Assembly: GCA_947501045.1 (NCBI GenBank)
Contig: CANMUI010000007.1
Span: 84,480-148,479 of the forward strand
Length of the DNA stretch: 64,000 nt
Source: an uncultured Psychrobacter sp.
GTDB taxonomy: Bacteria; Pseudomonadota; Gammaproteobacteria; Pseudomonadales; Moraxellaceae
Reading direction: 5' to 3'
In this document: piece by piece, positions 36,939-45,498 of the stretch
Position numbering within the stretch: position 1 is the stretch's first letter
Layout of the letters: every line of letters starts with the position of its first letter
Position numbers and translations under genes: made by a program
Notes under the pieces: model-generated
Database searches by the model: none
What the model was told of the DNA's origin: nothing
What the model saw: only the letters and a program-made list of their open reading frames with translations

Positions 36939-37175
36939 TTAACCTCTAGCTTTTCTGCCACCTTCATCTTCTACAACTCTGTAACGCCAATAAAAATCTG
37001 ATTGAACCCAGACCACATCGCTAGTCACATCTTTGAAGCTTTTTAACAAAGGTCTATCTAATACAAGGTTACCATCAGCATTTTCTCGCAAAAAGCTTTC
37101 ATCACCACTTCTAACTATATAATCAACTACATCATCTTGATATAGACAACCATCATTCTGTAATTTATCAATCAT
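36939..37175 (-). CDS. DUF6953-like small protein
   Basis: 78 aa from ATG 37175. The pattern WMIDKLQNDGCLYQDDVVDYI...FLRENADGNLVLDRPLLKSFKDVTSDVVWVQSDFYWRYR fits the DUF6953 family. Family members normally have about 8-10 residues before the Trp; here they are encoded upstream (TSNSIASW) but in frame with no start codon, and the ATG has no Shine-Dalgarno. A -1 shift at the A_AAA_AAG site of the upstream gene would supply them. Confidence 0.6.
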   Translation of the reverse strand: MIDKLQNDGCLYQDDVVDYIVRSGDESFLRENADGNLVLDRPLLKSFKDVTSDVVWVQSDFYWRYRVVEDEGGRKARG

Positions 37176-37198
37176 CCATGAAGCTATACTATTTGAAG

Positions 37199-37429
37199 TT
37201 ACTTTTTTTTTACTTCTGACACGTTTTTAGGCTCCATGTAGTCTTGTAAGCTGTCTTCAGGGAAAACTCCATTATCAAGTTTTTTGCCTGCAAACCATTG
37301 ACATCTATACTTACCCTCAAATTCTTTACTAGTAAAGTGTCTTATTAATTCATTAATAGTCATACAGGGACCGCCAGACTTTAATTGTACTTGGTCACCA
37401 ACACTATATTTGGGCTGTTTTTCACTCAT
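37199..37429 (-). CDS. YodC/DUF2158-like small protein
   Basis: 76 aa. SH3-like small beta protein of the DUF2158 type: YSVGDQVQLKSGGPCMTINEL and KYRCQWFAGKKLDNGVFPEDSL. Good AGGAG before the ATG at 37429. It ends EVKKK-stop on a run of nine A (37211-37203), with the slippery heptamer A_AAA_AAG in the zero frame at 37208-37202 immediately before TAA. Confidence 0.75.
   Translation of the reverse strand: MSEKQPKYSVGDQVQLKSGGPCMTINELIRHFTSKEFEGKYRCQWFAGKKLDNGVFPEDSLQDYMEPKNVSEVKKK
37202..37208 (-). promoter_or_regulatory. Candidate -1 frameshift slippery site A_AAA_AAG
   Basis: The zero-frame codons before the stop are AAA AAA AAG TAA. A slip of -1 reads on into GTA ACT TCA and joins the downstream DUF6953-like frame with no stop between. 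The same heptamer drives frameshifting in E. coli dnaX. No obvious stimulatory hairpin or upstream Shine-Dalgarno was found. Confidence 0.4.
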
Positions 37430-37611
37430 TATTTATACTCCTATGTTTATATCATTAAGAAATACATTTCTTACATTACTAATGTTGGGAGTATAAATGA
37501 TTTTTCAAGTATATAAGAGCTTTAAGTGCAAAAATAATTAGCATATATAAAGTTGATTGAGGAATGATAGCGAATAGCAGGTTTCCGCTACATGCTTGGA
37601 TAACTCCCAAG

Positions 37612-37947
37612 CTATTTAATGCTTAGACCTAATGAAGTTATCACTTTTGATGTATCATGCAGCTCTTCATAGCTACCAAATTTTAAACGCTCAACCAAAA
37701 GTTGTTCAAGCTTAGTTAATTCCTGCTGATATTTTTCGATACCTAGCAAAGACAATATGTCTTCAAGTTCAAGCGCTTGATTAATAATAGGCACTAACCC
37801 TTTCAAATCATCATTTTGCTCAAGTCTTGATAATCCGCCGGGGCTAAAAATCAAGAAATGAGCTTGGTCGATGCTGATTTCACCAAGGCGTAAAAGTCGA
37901 ATGACTCCTATCAAAAAAATACTAACCGTCATGTCATTTGAATTCAT
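37612..37947 (-). CDS. DUF3969-like small protein
   Basis: 111 aa from ATG 37947; the longer frame to 38076 overlaps the permease and is rejected. Hydrophobic helix VSIFLIGVIRLLRLGEISIDQAHFLIFSPG, then an acidic/Leu-rich helical half. This resembles DUF3969 (moderate recollection). The GAGGT ribosome site overlaps the stop of the ybbP-type gene 9 nt upstream, so translation may be coupled to it. A role as immunity protein is possible but unproven. Confidence 0.65.
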   Translation of the reverse strand: MNSNDMTVSIFLIGVIRLLRLGEISIDQAHFLIFSPGGLSRLEQNDDLKGLVPIINQALELEDILSLLGIEKYQQELTKLEQLLVERLKFGSYEELHDTSKVITSLGLSIK

Positions 37948-37955
37948 TGTAACCT

Positions 37956-40583
37956 CTAAACCATCGCCCTCACCCGAGCCATAATCCCGCGTCCAATCAC
38001 CAATCTCACATAAATAATCGCAATACCCAGCAGCAAGGCGAGAAGCAATCCACCACCAATAGCTAAGTTCGCCCACGGCACGCCAAAGCGTAAATCAAAC
38101 CACTGGGTAATCGCAAACCACGAGCCAGCGCTGGCAATTGTCATCGCAAACACCGCTGCGCTAACGCCAAGTACGCTAATCTCCAAGATATTAAGCAGAT
38201 ATAAATCTCGCTTTTGCATGCCGAGCAGGCGGAACGAGGCGCTCTCTTGCATCCGGTCTTGTGAGGTGGACAGCAGCGAGCTAATCAGCACCATAATACC
38301 CGTGAGTAGGGCCAGTAAGGTGAAGACATAGACCAAGCGGCTCATCTGCTGCACCAGCCCTTGGATTTGCTCAGCGATAGCCGTACCGTCAACCGTAGTA
38401 ACGGCAGGGAATTCGCGTACCAGCTGACCTTGCACCTCAGCGATACTGTCTTCAGGGATATGCGCGGTGGCAAATTGGATTTGTGGAGCAGCGGCTAACA
38501 GCTTAGGCTCGAATAAGAAGTAAAAGAACGGACTAGGGCCACGTTCAAAGCGTGAGCGGATACTGGTAATCTGTCCGGTTATCTCAATACCTTGGATATT
38601 AAACACCACTTCATCACCCATGCCGACGCCCAGCATATCAGCCGCGCCGTCTAAGATAGATAACGGCTGTACTTGTTGTAGCTTTGATTTTTGCGGGTCT
38701 TGACCTTCGATAGGGTTATACAGCTCGTCATTAGTGACCGCGTCGACAATGTATTCGGTGTCCATAATCGTGTCGGCGTAGCTTAAGTTAAACACCCGAG
38801 TCGGTTCATCGAAGTCGTCATCGGCATCGATATCTTCTGCCGCCACGCCGCCCGCGGTAACGATACGCGCGCGAATAACGGGGTAATAGCTGACCGGTGC
38901 GCCAATGATGTTATTAATCGCGTCATGTTGCTCGCTTTGCACATCAAGCAAGAATATATTGGGCGCATCTTCAGGGTAAGCGTTGACGAACTGGGCATTG
39001 ATACTGTGATTTAAAGTAGTAATCAGGGTCAATACCGCCACCGATAGCGATAGCGTGACGAAGAATAGCGCCGATTGATTGCCTTTACGCGCCAGATTAT
39101 GAATAGCGATGCGCTGCATCCAGCTGACGTTTTTATTTTTCGCTAGCCGTGATAACAGCCATAGCCAACCGCGAGCTAGTGCCCAAAATATAGCGACAAA
39201 TCCAATCAAGCCGATAAGCAATTGCGCTGATAAGCGCCAAGAGCCGACTTCATAAGTGAAGAATAAATACAGACCGATAAACATCCCCCCATACCAGAGT
39301 AGGGGCAAGCGTTTGTACCAAGGCAGTTTACCTGATTGCTGGCTTGCGCCTTGGTTGAGTAGGGTAGCGGGTTTAGTGGTACTCAGCTCATTAAGGCCGC
39401 GCTGGGTAATCACCAAGGTCAATATAATAGCGATAATCAGCGTTTTAATGATGCTAAGCGGACTAATCGCTAAGCCAAGGTCTTCAGGCAAAATGGCGGT
39501 GAGATAGGGTTGGCCTATTTTTAATAGCCCGAGACTGACCACTACAGCGGCAACACTGGCAATGATGGAGGTGCCCAATAACAGCCGATAGTAACTGGCT
39601 TTGATTTGCTTAACCGGTTCGCCCATCGCCATACGGATGGCGTTGTTGGCTTGCTGTTTGGTGACAAAGGCAGTAATCACCCCATACATAGCCACCGCAG
39701 ATAGTAGCAGTACCGCGATGACCAGTAATTTCAAAAACATGAGCACATTGTCAGAGATGCGCGAGACTTGCGTATCCTCGCTATCGATATCAGAAAGCCT
39801 GATATTAGGATAGCTGGTTAAGGTTTGCTCCAATTGCTCATTTAATGCGGCTATGGTTTCCTCGTCGCCTGCCATCTCAATACGGTAACGCACGCGGCTA
39901 CGCTGACCGAGCAGATTAGTTGCCTCCAGCGCGTCTTCTTGCATGAGTACATGCCCGCCAAAGTCAAAGGCGCTCAAGGGGCGGTCTGGCTCTTTGGTCA
40001 GCACATCGCTGATGGTAAATCGTCCATCGCCAATGGTAACCGTATCGCCAACGCTGGCATTTAACCCTTGCAACACCTCAGGCGCGATAACGATGGTGTC
40101 CGGCCTTAGCTGTTGCCATAAGGGTTTGCCAGATGCGGTTTGTGCCTCGCCATACAAGGGATAAGCAGGAGTAACGCCTTTTATACGCACCAATAAGGTC
40201 TGCTCTTCGGTCACCGCCATGGAGCTAAACTGGTGGTCATAGACGACTTGGGTCTCAGGCAGGTTGCGCACTTGCTCTAATACTTGCGCCGGCCACTCCT
40301 GATTGCTCTCGAGCACCAAATCACCACCGACCAGCGCGCGCTGATTATTGGTGATATAGGTATTGACCGCTTGTTGAATCGAGTCAAGGGTTAGATAAGT
40401 GGCGAGCGATAGGGTTAAGGTAATTAGGAATAATACCGGATACACCCAGCGCCGCCACCAGCTACGGGTGAGGGCTTTAGTGCCTAGTGTGGAAGCGAAA
40501 AGCTGGCTTATTATGCTGTTAGCGGCGTTTGTGTCATCGCTGACATGATGACCAGTTTGGTTGTTTTTGGTGACGTTATCCAT
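37956..40583 (-). CDS. ybbP: FtsX-family ABC transporter permease (YbbP-like)
   Basis: 875 aa. Two FtsX-like units: a TM near residue 45-65, a periplasmic region, TM groups around 280-400 and 430-530, a second periplasmic region and C-terminal TMs around 735-865. Pairs with the downstream-coded ATPase ybbA, overlapping it by 8 bp (40576-40583). YbbAP-type exporters are poorly understood; a link to lipid or fatty-acid-linked substrates is suggested by the neighbouring tesA. Confidence 0.92.
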   Translation of the reverse strand: MDNVTKNNQTGHHVSDDTNAANSIISQLFASTLGTKALTRSWWRRWVYPVLFLITLTLSLATYLTLDSIQQAVNTYITNNQRALVGGDLVLESNQEWPAQVLEQVRNLPETQVVYDHQFSSMAVTEEQTLLVRIKGVTPAYPLYGEAQTASGKPLWQQLRPDTIVIAPEVLQGLNASVGDTVTIGDGRFTISDVLTKEPDRPLSAFDFGGHVLMQEDALEATNLLGQRSRVRYRIEMAGDEETIAALNEQLEQTLTSYPNIRLSDIDSEDTQVSRISDNVLMFLKLLVIAVLLLSAVAMYGVITAFVTKQQANNAIRMAMGEPVKQIKASYYRLLLGTSIIASVAAVVVSLGLLKIGQPYLTAILPEDLGLAISPLSIIKTLIIAIILTLVITQRGLNELSTTKPATLLNQGASQQSGKLPWYKRLPLLWYGGMFIGLYLFFTYEVGSWRLSAQLLIGLIGFVAIFWALARGWLWLLSRLAKNKNVSWMQRIAIHNLARKGNQSALFFVTLSLSVAVLTLITTLNHSINAQFVNAYPEDAPNIFLLDVQSEQHDAINNIIGAPVSYYPVIRARIVTAGGVAAEDIDADDDFDEPTRVFNLSYADTIMDTEYIVDAVTNDELYNPIEGQDPQKSKLQQVQPLSILDGAADMLGVGMGDEVVFNIQGIEITGQITSIRSRFERGPSPFFYFLFEPKLLAAAPQIQFATAHIPEDSIAEVQGQLVREFPAVTTVDGTAIAEQIQGLVQQMSRLVYVFTLLALLTGIMVLISSLLSTSQDRMQESASFRLLGMQKRDLYLLNILEISVLGVSAAVFAMTIASAGSWFAITQWFDLRFGVPWANLAIGGGLLLALLLGIAIIYVRLVIGRGIMARVRAMV

Positions 40584-41274
40584 TGGCGTAAGTTCCGTCT
40601 ATCACCCCATCGTGCATAGTAATCACTCTATCCGCCATCTCAGCAAGCGCAGGGTCATGAGTCACGACTACCAGCGCTGAACCGGTTTGTTGCCGCAAAT
40701 CTAACAATAATTGCATGACTTGGTCGGCATTTTGTTCGTCTAAATTACCCGTTGGTTCATCAGCAAAGACGATTTTGGGACGCGACACCAAAGCGCGGGC
40801 GACAGCGGTACGCTGCTGTTCACCGCCCGATAATTGATTGGGCAAGCTGTCACGCCGATGCCCAAGTCCGACCGCCTTGATGAGTTCATCGACCCGCGCA
40901 CTATCAGGACGACGCGCAATATCGAGGGGAAAAGCAATATTTTCTGCTACCGTCAATGTTGGCAGTAGATGAAAAGACTGAAACACAAAGCCCATATCAC
41001 GCTGACGAATAGCCGCCAGTGCATCTTCACCGAGCGTACTTAAGGTTTGCTCGCCCAGCGTAACCGAACCGCTATCGGGATAATCGAGTGCCGCTAGCAA
41101 ACCAAGCAAGGTTGATTTACCTGATCCTGATTTGCCCATAATCACCACAAACTCGCCCGCGTTGACATGGATACTGACGTCTTTAATAATCACTAGCGAT
41201 TGCTCACCAACTTGCACGGTTTTATTAAGGTTTGCAGCGGTGAGTAGGGCGTTGTTGGTAGGTGCAGCAGTCAT
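40576..41274 (-). CDS. ybbA: ABC transporter ATP-binding protein (YbbA-like)
   Basis: Walker A GKSGSGKST, Q-loop FQSFHLLP, signature LSGGEQQR, Walker B IVFADEPTGN and H-loop VVVTHD. The ATG at 41274 (232 aa) is preferred: the longer frame to 41379 would begin inside palindromic element D. Its ATG lies only 63 bp past that element. The LolD/MacB-type sequence fits an FtsX-permease partner. Confidence 0.92.
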   Translation of the reverse strand: MTAAPTNNALLTAANLNKTVQVGEQSLVIIKDVSIHVNAGEFVVIMGKSGSGKSTLLGLLAALDYPDSGSVTLGEQTLSTLGEDALAAIRQRDMGFVFQSFHLLPTLTVAENIAFPLDIARRPDSARVDELIKAVGLGHRRDSLPNQLSGGEQQRTAVARALVSRPKIVFADEPTGNLDEQNADQVMQLLLDLRQQTGSALVVVTHDPALAEMADRVITMHDGVIDGTYANG

Positions 41275-41337
41275 TGGACAGTCTCGATTAATATATGTAT
41301 CGCTATAAGTGTTTGGCAAGAAAATAACTACGTCTAA

Positions 41338-41418
41338 GTGCTTCTGGGGTAAATTTTGCGCAGCATCGAAAAGTGACAAAGTTGCACAGCAAACAAAGAG
41401 AATTTATACCGGAAGCCT
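41338..41418 (+). repeat. Interspersed palindromic element, copy D
   Basis: 81 bp; arms GTGCTTCTGGGGTAAATTTT and the complement of GAATTTATACCGGAAGCCT. The interior GCGCAGC...GCACAGCAAACAAAG. Orientation as copy C. It separates tesA from ybbA. Confidence 0.8.
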
Positions 41419-41442
41419 AGTATTCTCTTAAAGTTGACTAAT

Positions 41443-42240
41443 TTAATCACTCTTACTCGCGACCATGCTCTCAAGCTCCGGCTTAAGCACAGGCAAAATA
41501 TTATTATTCACGATTATCGTATAGCCTTCCTTTGTGGGATGAATAGCATCCGCTTGATTCAAATCAGGGTCGCCGCCCACGCCCTCTAAGAAAAAAGGAA
41601 TCATCGGCACATTCATGTCTTCAGCGATACGCGGATAAATATCTGAAAATGACTGCACGTATTCATTGCCTAAGTTATCATAAATCTGCATACCGCCTAA
41701 GATAACCTCGCTACCATTGTCTTGTAGATGCTTAATCGCAGTACGAATATTTTTTTCAACCGTTGCTACATCGAGACCACGAATAGCGTCATTAGCACCA
41801 ATAGTGAGTATGGTGATGTCAGGCTCGGTTTGCGTCACCCAGTCTAGACGGTTAACCAAACCCGTGCTGGTTTCACCACTAAGCCCGGAATTGACCACAT
41901 CAACATTGACGTAGCCCATTTCTTTTAATTTGGCTTCTAACTGCGTGGGGTAATTGCCATCACGCTCGACGCCTAAGCCTTCAGTTAACGAATCGCCAAG
42001 AGCTAAAATAGTAATAGGTTGCTCAATTACTTCTATACCACTGGAATCAGTCGAGGTTTCACGTGAAACAGCAGGAGCTGTCTCAACTTGCGAAGCTTCT
42101 ACTACCGTATCATTAGCATCAGCCTCATTTTCAGCGGCAGGGCTACAAGCTACTAAGGTTAAGCTAGTTAGCAACGCTAAGGTGATGTTTTTCGACAACA
42201 GCAATTTAGATAGATAAGGTTTTATCAAAGGCGAGGACAT
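41443..42240 (-). CDS. tesA: SGNH-family arylesterase/acyl-CoA thioesterase (TesA-like lipoprotein)
   Basis: 265 aa. An N-terminal signal ends in the lipobox LVAC, then a linker. SGNH blocks: ALGDSLTEGLG (block I), the Gly in NSGLSGE (block II), TIGANDAIRG (block III) and DAIHPTKEGY (block V). TesA hydrolyses acyl-CoA and esters in the periplasm. The tesA-ybbA-ybbP neighbourhood is known from E. coli; here all three are on the same strand, tesA first. Confidence 0.92.
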   Translation of the reverse strand: MSSPLIKPYLSKLLLSKNITLALLTSLTLVACSPAAENEADANDTVVEASQVETAPAVSRETSTDSSGIEVIEQPITILALGDSLTEGLGVERDGNYPTQLEAKLKEMGYVNVDVVNSGLSGETSTGLVNRLDWVTQTEPDITILTIGANDAIRGLDVATVEKNIRTAIKHLQDNGSEVILGGMQIYDNLGNEYVQSFSDIYPRIAEDMNVPMIPFFLEGVGGDPDLNQADAIHPTKEGYTIIVNNNILPVLKPELESMVASKSD

Positions 42241-42393
42241 AGTAGTTCCGCTAGGTTAATTTATAAGACAGTTATTGGTATTATCTGCTTTATATTAGGG
42301 CAAGCTTAACGTTCACAAGCTAACATTATTTTAAATAAGCTAATCATAAGCAAGCAACTTTTAATTTATCATAAACTATCTTACACCGACACT

Positions 42394-43443
42394 TTACTGA
42401 AGGATTTTGCTATCTAAAAATTCATTAATTGCTTGATAGGTTTGCAGGCAGATGTCCGGATTGAGATTTTCCATATTCAGGTAAGCGTGAATAACCTTAT
42501 CATAAGTAATATGCTGAGTATCGACGCCAGCCTCATTGAGTTTTTTAGCATAAGCGACGCCTTCATCATATAAAGGGTCAACCGCTGCATTAATAATAAG
42601 CGCAGGCGGCTGATTTTTAAGCTCGTCCAAGCTAGCAAATAGCGCCGACTTGGCGCGCTTATCTTCGCCATACTGAAAGTACTGCTCACCATACCAGCTG
42701 ATACGATCACGGCTAAGCAAATAACCACTGGCGTATTTTTCAATGGAAGGATAGCTCATAGTAAAGTCAACGCTAGGATAGATAAGCACTTGCGCGCTGA
42801 TTTTATCCATTATATCTGACGTTCTTACTCTAGGGTCACGCAAAAGATTGGTGACCAAAGCGCTGCCATGACTGTCTCCTGCTACGACAATACCTATAGC
42901 ATCAATTTGGCGGCGGGCAAGCAGTTTATTAAGGCCAAGCAAAACGGTACACGCATCATTTTGGCCGCAGGGATAAGGGTTTTCTGGCGCTAGGCGATAC
43001 TCTGGTGCCACGACAATATGCCCGGTATGTTTGGCCAAGCGACATAATATTTGATGATAAACAGAGACGCTACCCGCGGTGCCGCCGCCACCATGAAAAT
43101 AGAGCATAACAGGTAGTTTGGTGGGTTTAGCTTGGTCGGTGTTGGTGGGCAAGTTAGGATAAAAAAGACGTACAGGGACATCATAAGCCCCAGTATTAGT
43201 AACCTCAGTATCAGCCTCAACGATGTCATCAATCATAAGCGGGACATCCACTGCCTCAGTGACTAAAGTACGAGTTAAATTTGCCAAGCCGTCTCTAGCA
43301 TTGATAGCATTAGGAATACTACCGGTTTTAATAAAAGCAGGTAGCACCATTTGATTGAGTACGTTTAAGTACTGAGCCACAGCAGGTAGTAGCTCAGGCT
43401 GGTTTGTATCGCCTGCTGTTTCTTGATTGATATCGTCGCTCAT
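42394..43443 (-). CDS. HSL-family alpha/beta hydrolase (esterase)
   Basis: 349 aa. Oxyanion motif YFHGGGG, nucleophile elbow GDSHG instead of the usual GDSAG, acid in NAAVDPLYDEG and His in HAYLNM. AAGGAA lies before the ATG. A second family member lies at 13909-15186. Substrate unknown. The 152 bp up to tesA hold nothing I can name. Confidence 0.86.
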   Translation of the reverse strand: MSDDINQETAGDTNQPELLPAVAQYLNVLNQMVLPAFIKTGSIPNAINARDGLANLTRTLVTEAVDVPLMIDDIVEADTEVTNTGAYDVPVRLFYPNLPTNTDQAKPTKLPVMLYFHGGGGTAGSVSVYHQILCRLAKHTGHIVVAPEYRLAPENPYPCGQNDACTVLLGLNKLLARRQIDAIGIVVAGDSHGSALVTNLLRDPRVRTSDIMDKISAQVLIYPSVDFTMSYPSIEKYASGYLLSRDRISWYGEQYFQYGEDKRAKSALFASLDELKNQPPALIINAAVDPLYDEGVAYAKKLNEAGVDTQHITYDKVIHAYLNMENLNPDICLQTYQAINEFLDSKILQ

Positions 43444-43502
43444 TTTAAGTTCCTTTTACTCTTTAACTATCTATTTATTGATCGAATACTCTACATTGTA
43501 AA

Positions 43503-44759
43503 CTAAGCACGGCGACCATCAACCATCACCGGACGACTGACTAACCATGCAATTACCACATTAATGACCATTAATATGAGTATCAGCAATAACGGCAAAT
43601 CCCAACTGTCTGTCGCTTCATGCAGCCAGCCGGTGCCAAGCGGCCCAAAAAAGGCAATCAGATACCCAACGAATTGTGCCATTCCAGACAGCTCGCTTGA
43701 TTGATTAGTGGTATAGGTGCGCAGGGAGAACAGCATCATACTCAAAGTAAAGATAGCCGAGCAGCCAATGCCCATCAGCCCCGACCAGAGCCAAGCCAAA
43801 TTAGGAGATAGATAACTGACTCCCAAGATTCCTATGACGTTTAAAACTGCAGCGAATACTGCCAGTGCTTGAATAGGACGGCCGCGATTAACCAGCCACG
43901 TAAGACTCAAAATAGCCACTGGCGCCATAAATTGAAACACGGATCCCATTTGTCCGGCAGTAACCGCTGATAGCCCTTTACTCACCCAAATAGAAGGCAA
44001 AAAACTAGCAACAGTATAAAACAGCAAAGATTGCAGACCCATAAATATCGCAATCTGCCAAGCAAAGGCAGTTCGCCACATAGATATGTTTGAATGATTT
44101 GACGTAAGCGGCGCTACTACTTGATGCGTTGACGATCCTAAGCGTAGGCGTAAAAGCACCCAAATAACCAAGGCAAAAAGCCCCAAAATTGACCAGCCAC
44201 CAAGTGCCCACTGCCAACCGACATATTCAGATAAGGGCAGCACCACACCGGCGACCAATCCAGCGCTCACCGTCATAGTCAAACTAAATAGACCGGTAAT
44301 TAAGGCAATATGGTTAGGCGTACGCTGTTTGATAATAGGCGCTGCTAAAGTATTGGCAAAACCGATGGCTAAAGTTAGCAGTATCGTACCGCTCAAAAAC
44401 CCAAGCCAAGTCGGAACTACTGAGCGCATAACCATCCCTAAAGTTAGCAGCGCAATCATAGCAATCAAAGTATTCTCAAGTCCAAAGCGCTTACCAATTG
44501 CTGGTGAAATCAGCGCTCCAAAAGCAAAAGTAAGCATAGGCACGGCGCCAAGCCAACCAATTTGAGTCTCAGATATCCCAAGCGCCTCTTGTACCACTGG
44601 TGCAATAGAGCCAAGGGCGACGATGGGCGCACGCATATTGGTCGCCAGTAGAATCATTGCGCATAGCACCAGCCAAAAAGTAAATTTTGATGAGGGTAGG
44701 TTAACTGCTTTTGAGCTAGCAGAAGGCGCTGTGGATTGAGAATTAGTAGAGGTAGACAT
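43503..44759 (-). CDS. MFS transporter, CynX/NimT-like
   Basis: 418 aa with about 12 hydrophobic segments. MRAPIVALGSIAPVVQEALGISETQIGWLGAVPMLTFAFGAL is a typical first-loop pattern of the cyanate/nitroimidazole (CynX/NimT) group; central loop around residues 205-225. The ATG at 44759 has no good ribosome site. Substrate unknown. A terminator hairpin lies 80 bp upstream, isolating it from the NQR group. Confidence 0.85.
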   Translation of the reverse strand: MSTSTNSQSTAPSASSKAVNLPSSKFTFWLVLCAMILLATNMRAPIVALGSIAPVVQEALGISETQIGWLGAVPMLTFAFGALISPAIGKRFGLENTLIAMIALLTLGMVMRSVVPTWLGFLSGTILLTLAIGFANTLAAPIIKQRTPNHIALITGLFSLTMTVSAGLVAGVVLPLSEYVGWQWALGGWSILGLFALVIWVLLRLRLGSSTHQVVAPLTSNHSNISMWRTAFAWQIAIFMGLQSLLFYTVASFLPSIWVSKGLSAVTAGQMGSVFQFMAPVAILSLTWLVNRGRPIQALAVFAAVLNVIGILGVSYLSPNLAWLWSGLMGIGCSAIFTLSMMLFSLRTYTTNQSSELSGMAQFVGYLIAFFGPLGTGWLHEATDSWDLPLLLILILMVINVVIAWLVSRPVMVDGRRA

Positions 44760-44840
44760 AGCAGCACTACACTATTGACGTAAGAAAAAGAACCTATCAT
44801 TAATTAAGTGCTGACAAAAGAGCGCTCTTATAATGATACC

Positions 44841-44864
44841 AAAAAAATTCCACCAAAGCGGTGG
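44841..44864 (-). terminator. Second terminator between nqrM and the MFS gene
   Basis: On the minus strand CCACC/GGTGG (44864-44850) with a 5-nt loop, then a T-rich run of seven. Confidence 0.7.
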
Positions 44865-45012
44865 TCGATATAAACAGTTAAAACTAGATAAATAGTTAAA
44901 ACTAGGGAAATACTTATAGAGCGTCATTCATAACGTTTTTTATAATATTGAATTATCAAAGCTATGTATAAATGACTACTTCAAGAGATTTAGATAAGAG
45001 TATTTAAAAATA

Positions 45013-45042
45013 GCGTTAAGCATATAAAATTATGCTTAACGC
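45013..45042 (-). terminator. Terminator after nqrM
   Basis: Perfect 12-bp stem GCGTTAAGCATA/TATGCTTAACGC with a 6-nt loop and ATTTTTA on the minus strand. Confidence 0.88.
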
Positions 45043-45112
45043 CATTATAAGAAAACACAGGAGTAGGTACTATCAGCGTATGGTAACAAGTAAAGGTTCT
45101 ATAAGAAAATCC

Positions 45113-45358
45113 CTATACAGATTTACCAAGCTGCGAGGCTCTAAGTGCAGTAGCTTGCTGCTCAGCTACTAAGGCATCACATTTATTAGGATCATCACCG
45201 CAAAACGAGCACTGTTCATCACCCATCAATTTGGCAACGCCGCCACACGAACCTTTTAACGGTTGTTTTTTAAACATATAACCAATACCCATGAAGATAA
45301 AGAATAATACAAACACAGTAAAGGTAATGGCAAGCATAGGAAGTAATTGACTAAGCAT
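45113..45358 (-). CDS. nqrM: NqrM, Na+-NQR maturation factor
   Basis: 81 aa, formerly DUF539. One N-terminal TM (about residues 8-28) then four Cys in SCGG (Cys38), QCSFC (50, 53) and KC (60). NqrM supplies iron to the NqrD/NqrE centre. It lies after apbE at the end of the NQR group on the same strand, as in other bacteria. Confidence 0.93.
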   Translation of the reverse strand: MLSQLLPMLAITFTVFVLFFIFMGIGYMFKKQPLKGSCGGVAKLMGDEQCSFCGDDPNKCDALVAEQQATALRASQLGKSV

Positions 45359-45498
45359 AGTAGCCTCGGCTTATTTTATTCAGCTCACTTTTGCAAGCTT
45401 TATCAAATTTATATCTTATTCTATCACATATTGCTCAGATAAATAATAGGTATATAAATCAGTTAGATACAAATACCAGTTATGCAACTATTTAAGGT

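Larger units (their letters stand above)
44760..45112. other. Intergenic region nqrM-MFS (353 bp)
   Basis: Holds two minus-strand terminator hairpins (45013-45042 and 44841-44864) and a short AGTTAAAACTAG direct repeat near 44877-44903. No gene seen. Confidence 0.6.

Noticed and set aside
37948..38076. Longer reading of the DUF3969-like gene into ybbP
   Set aside because: It overlaps ybbP by about 120 bp; the internal ATG has a GAGGT site and gives the usual family length.
41275..41379. Longer N-terminus for ybbA
   Set aside because: It begins inside palindromic element D; the ATG at 41274 agrees with the family's start.
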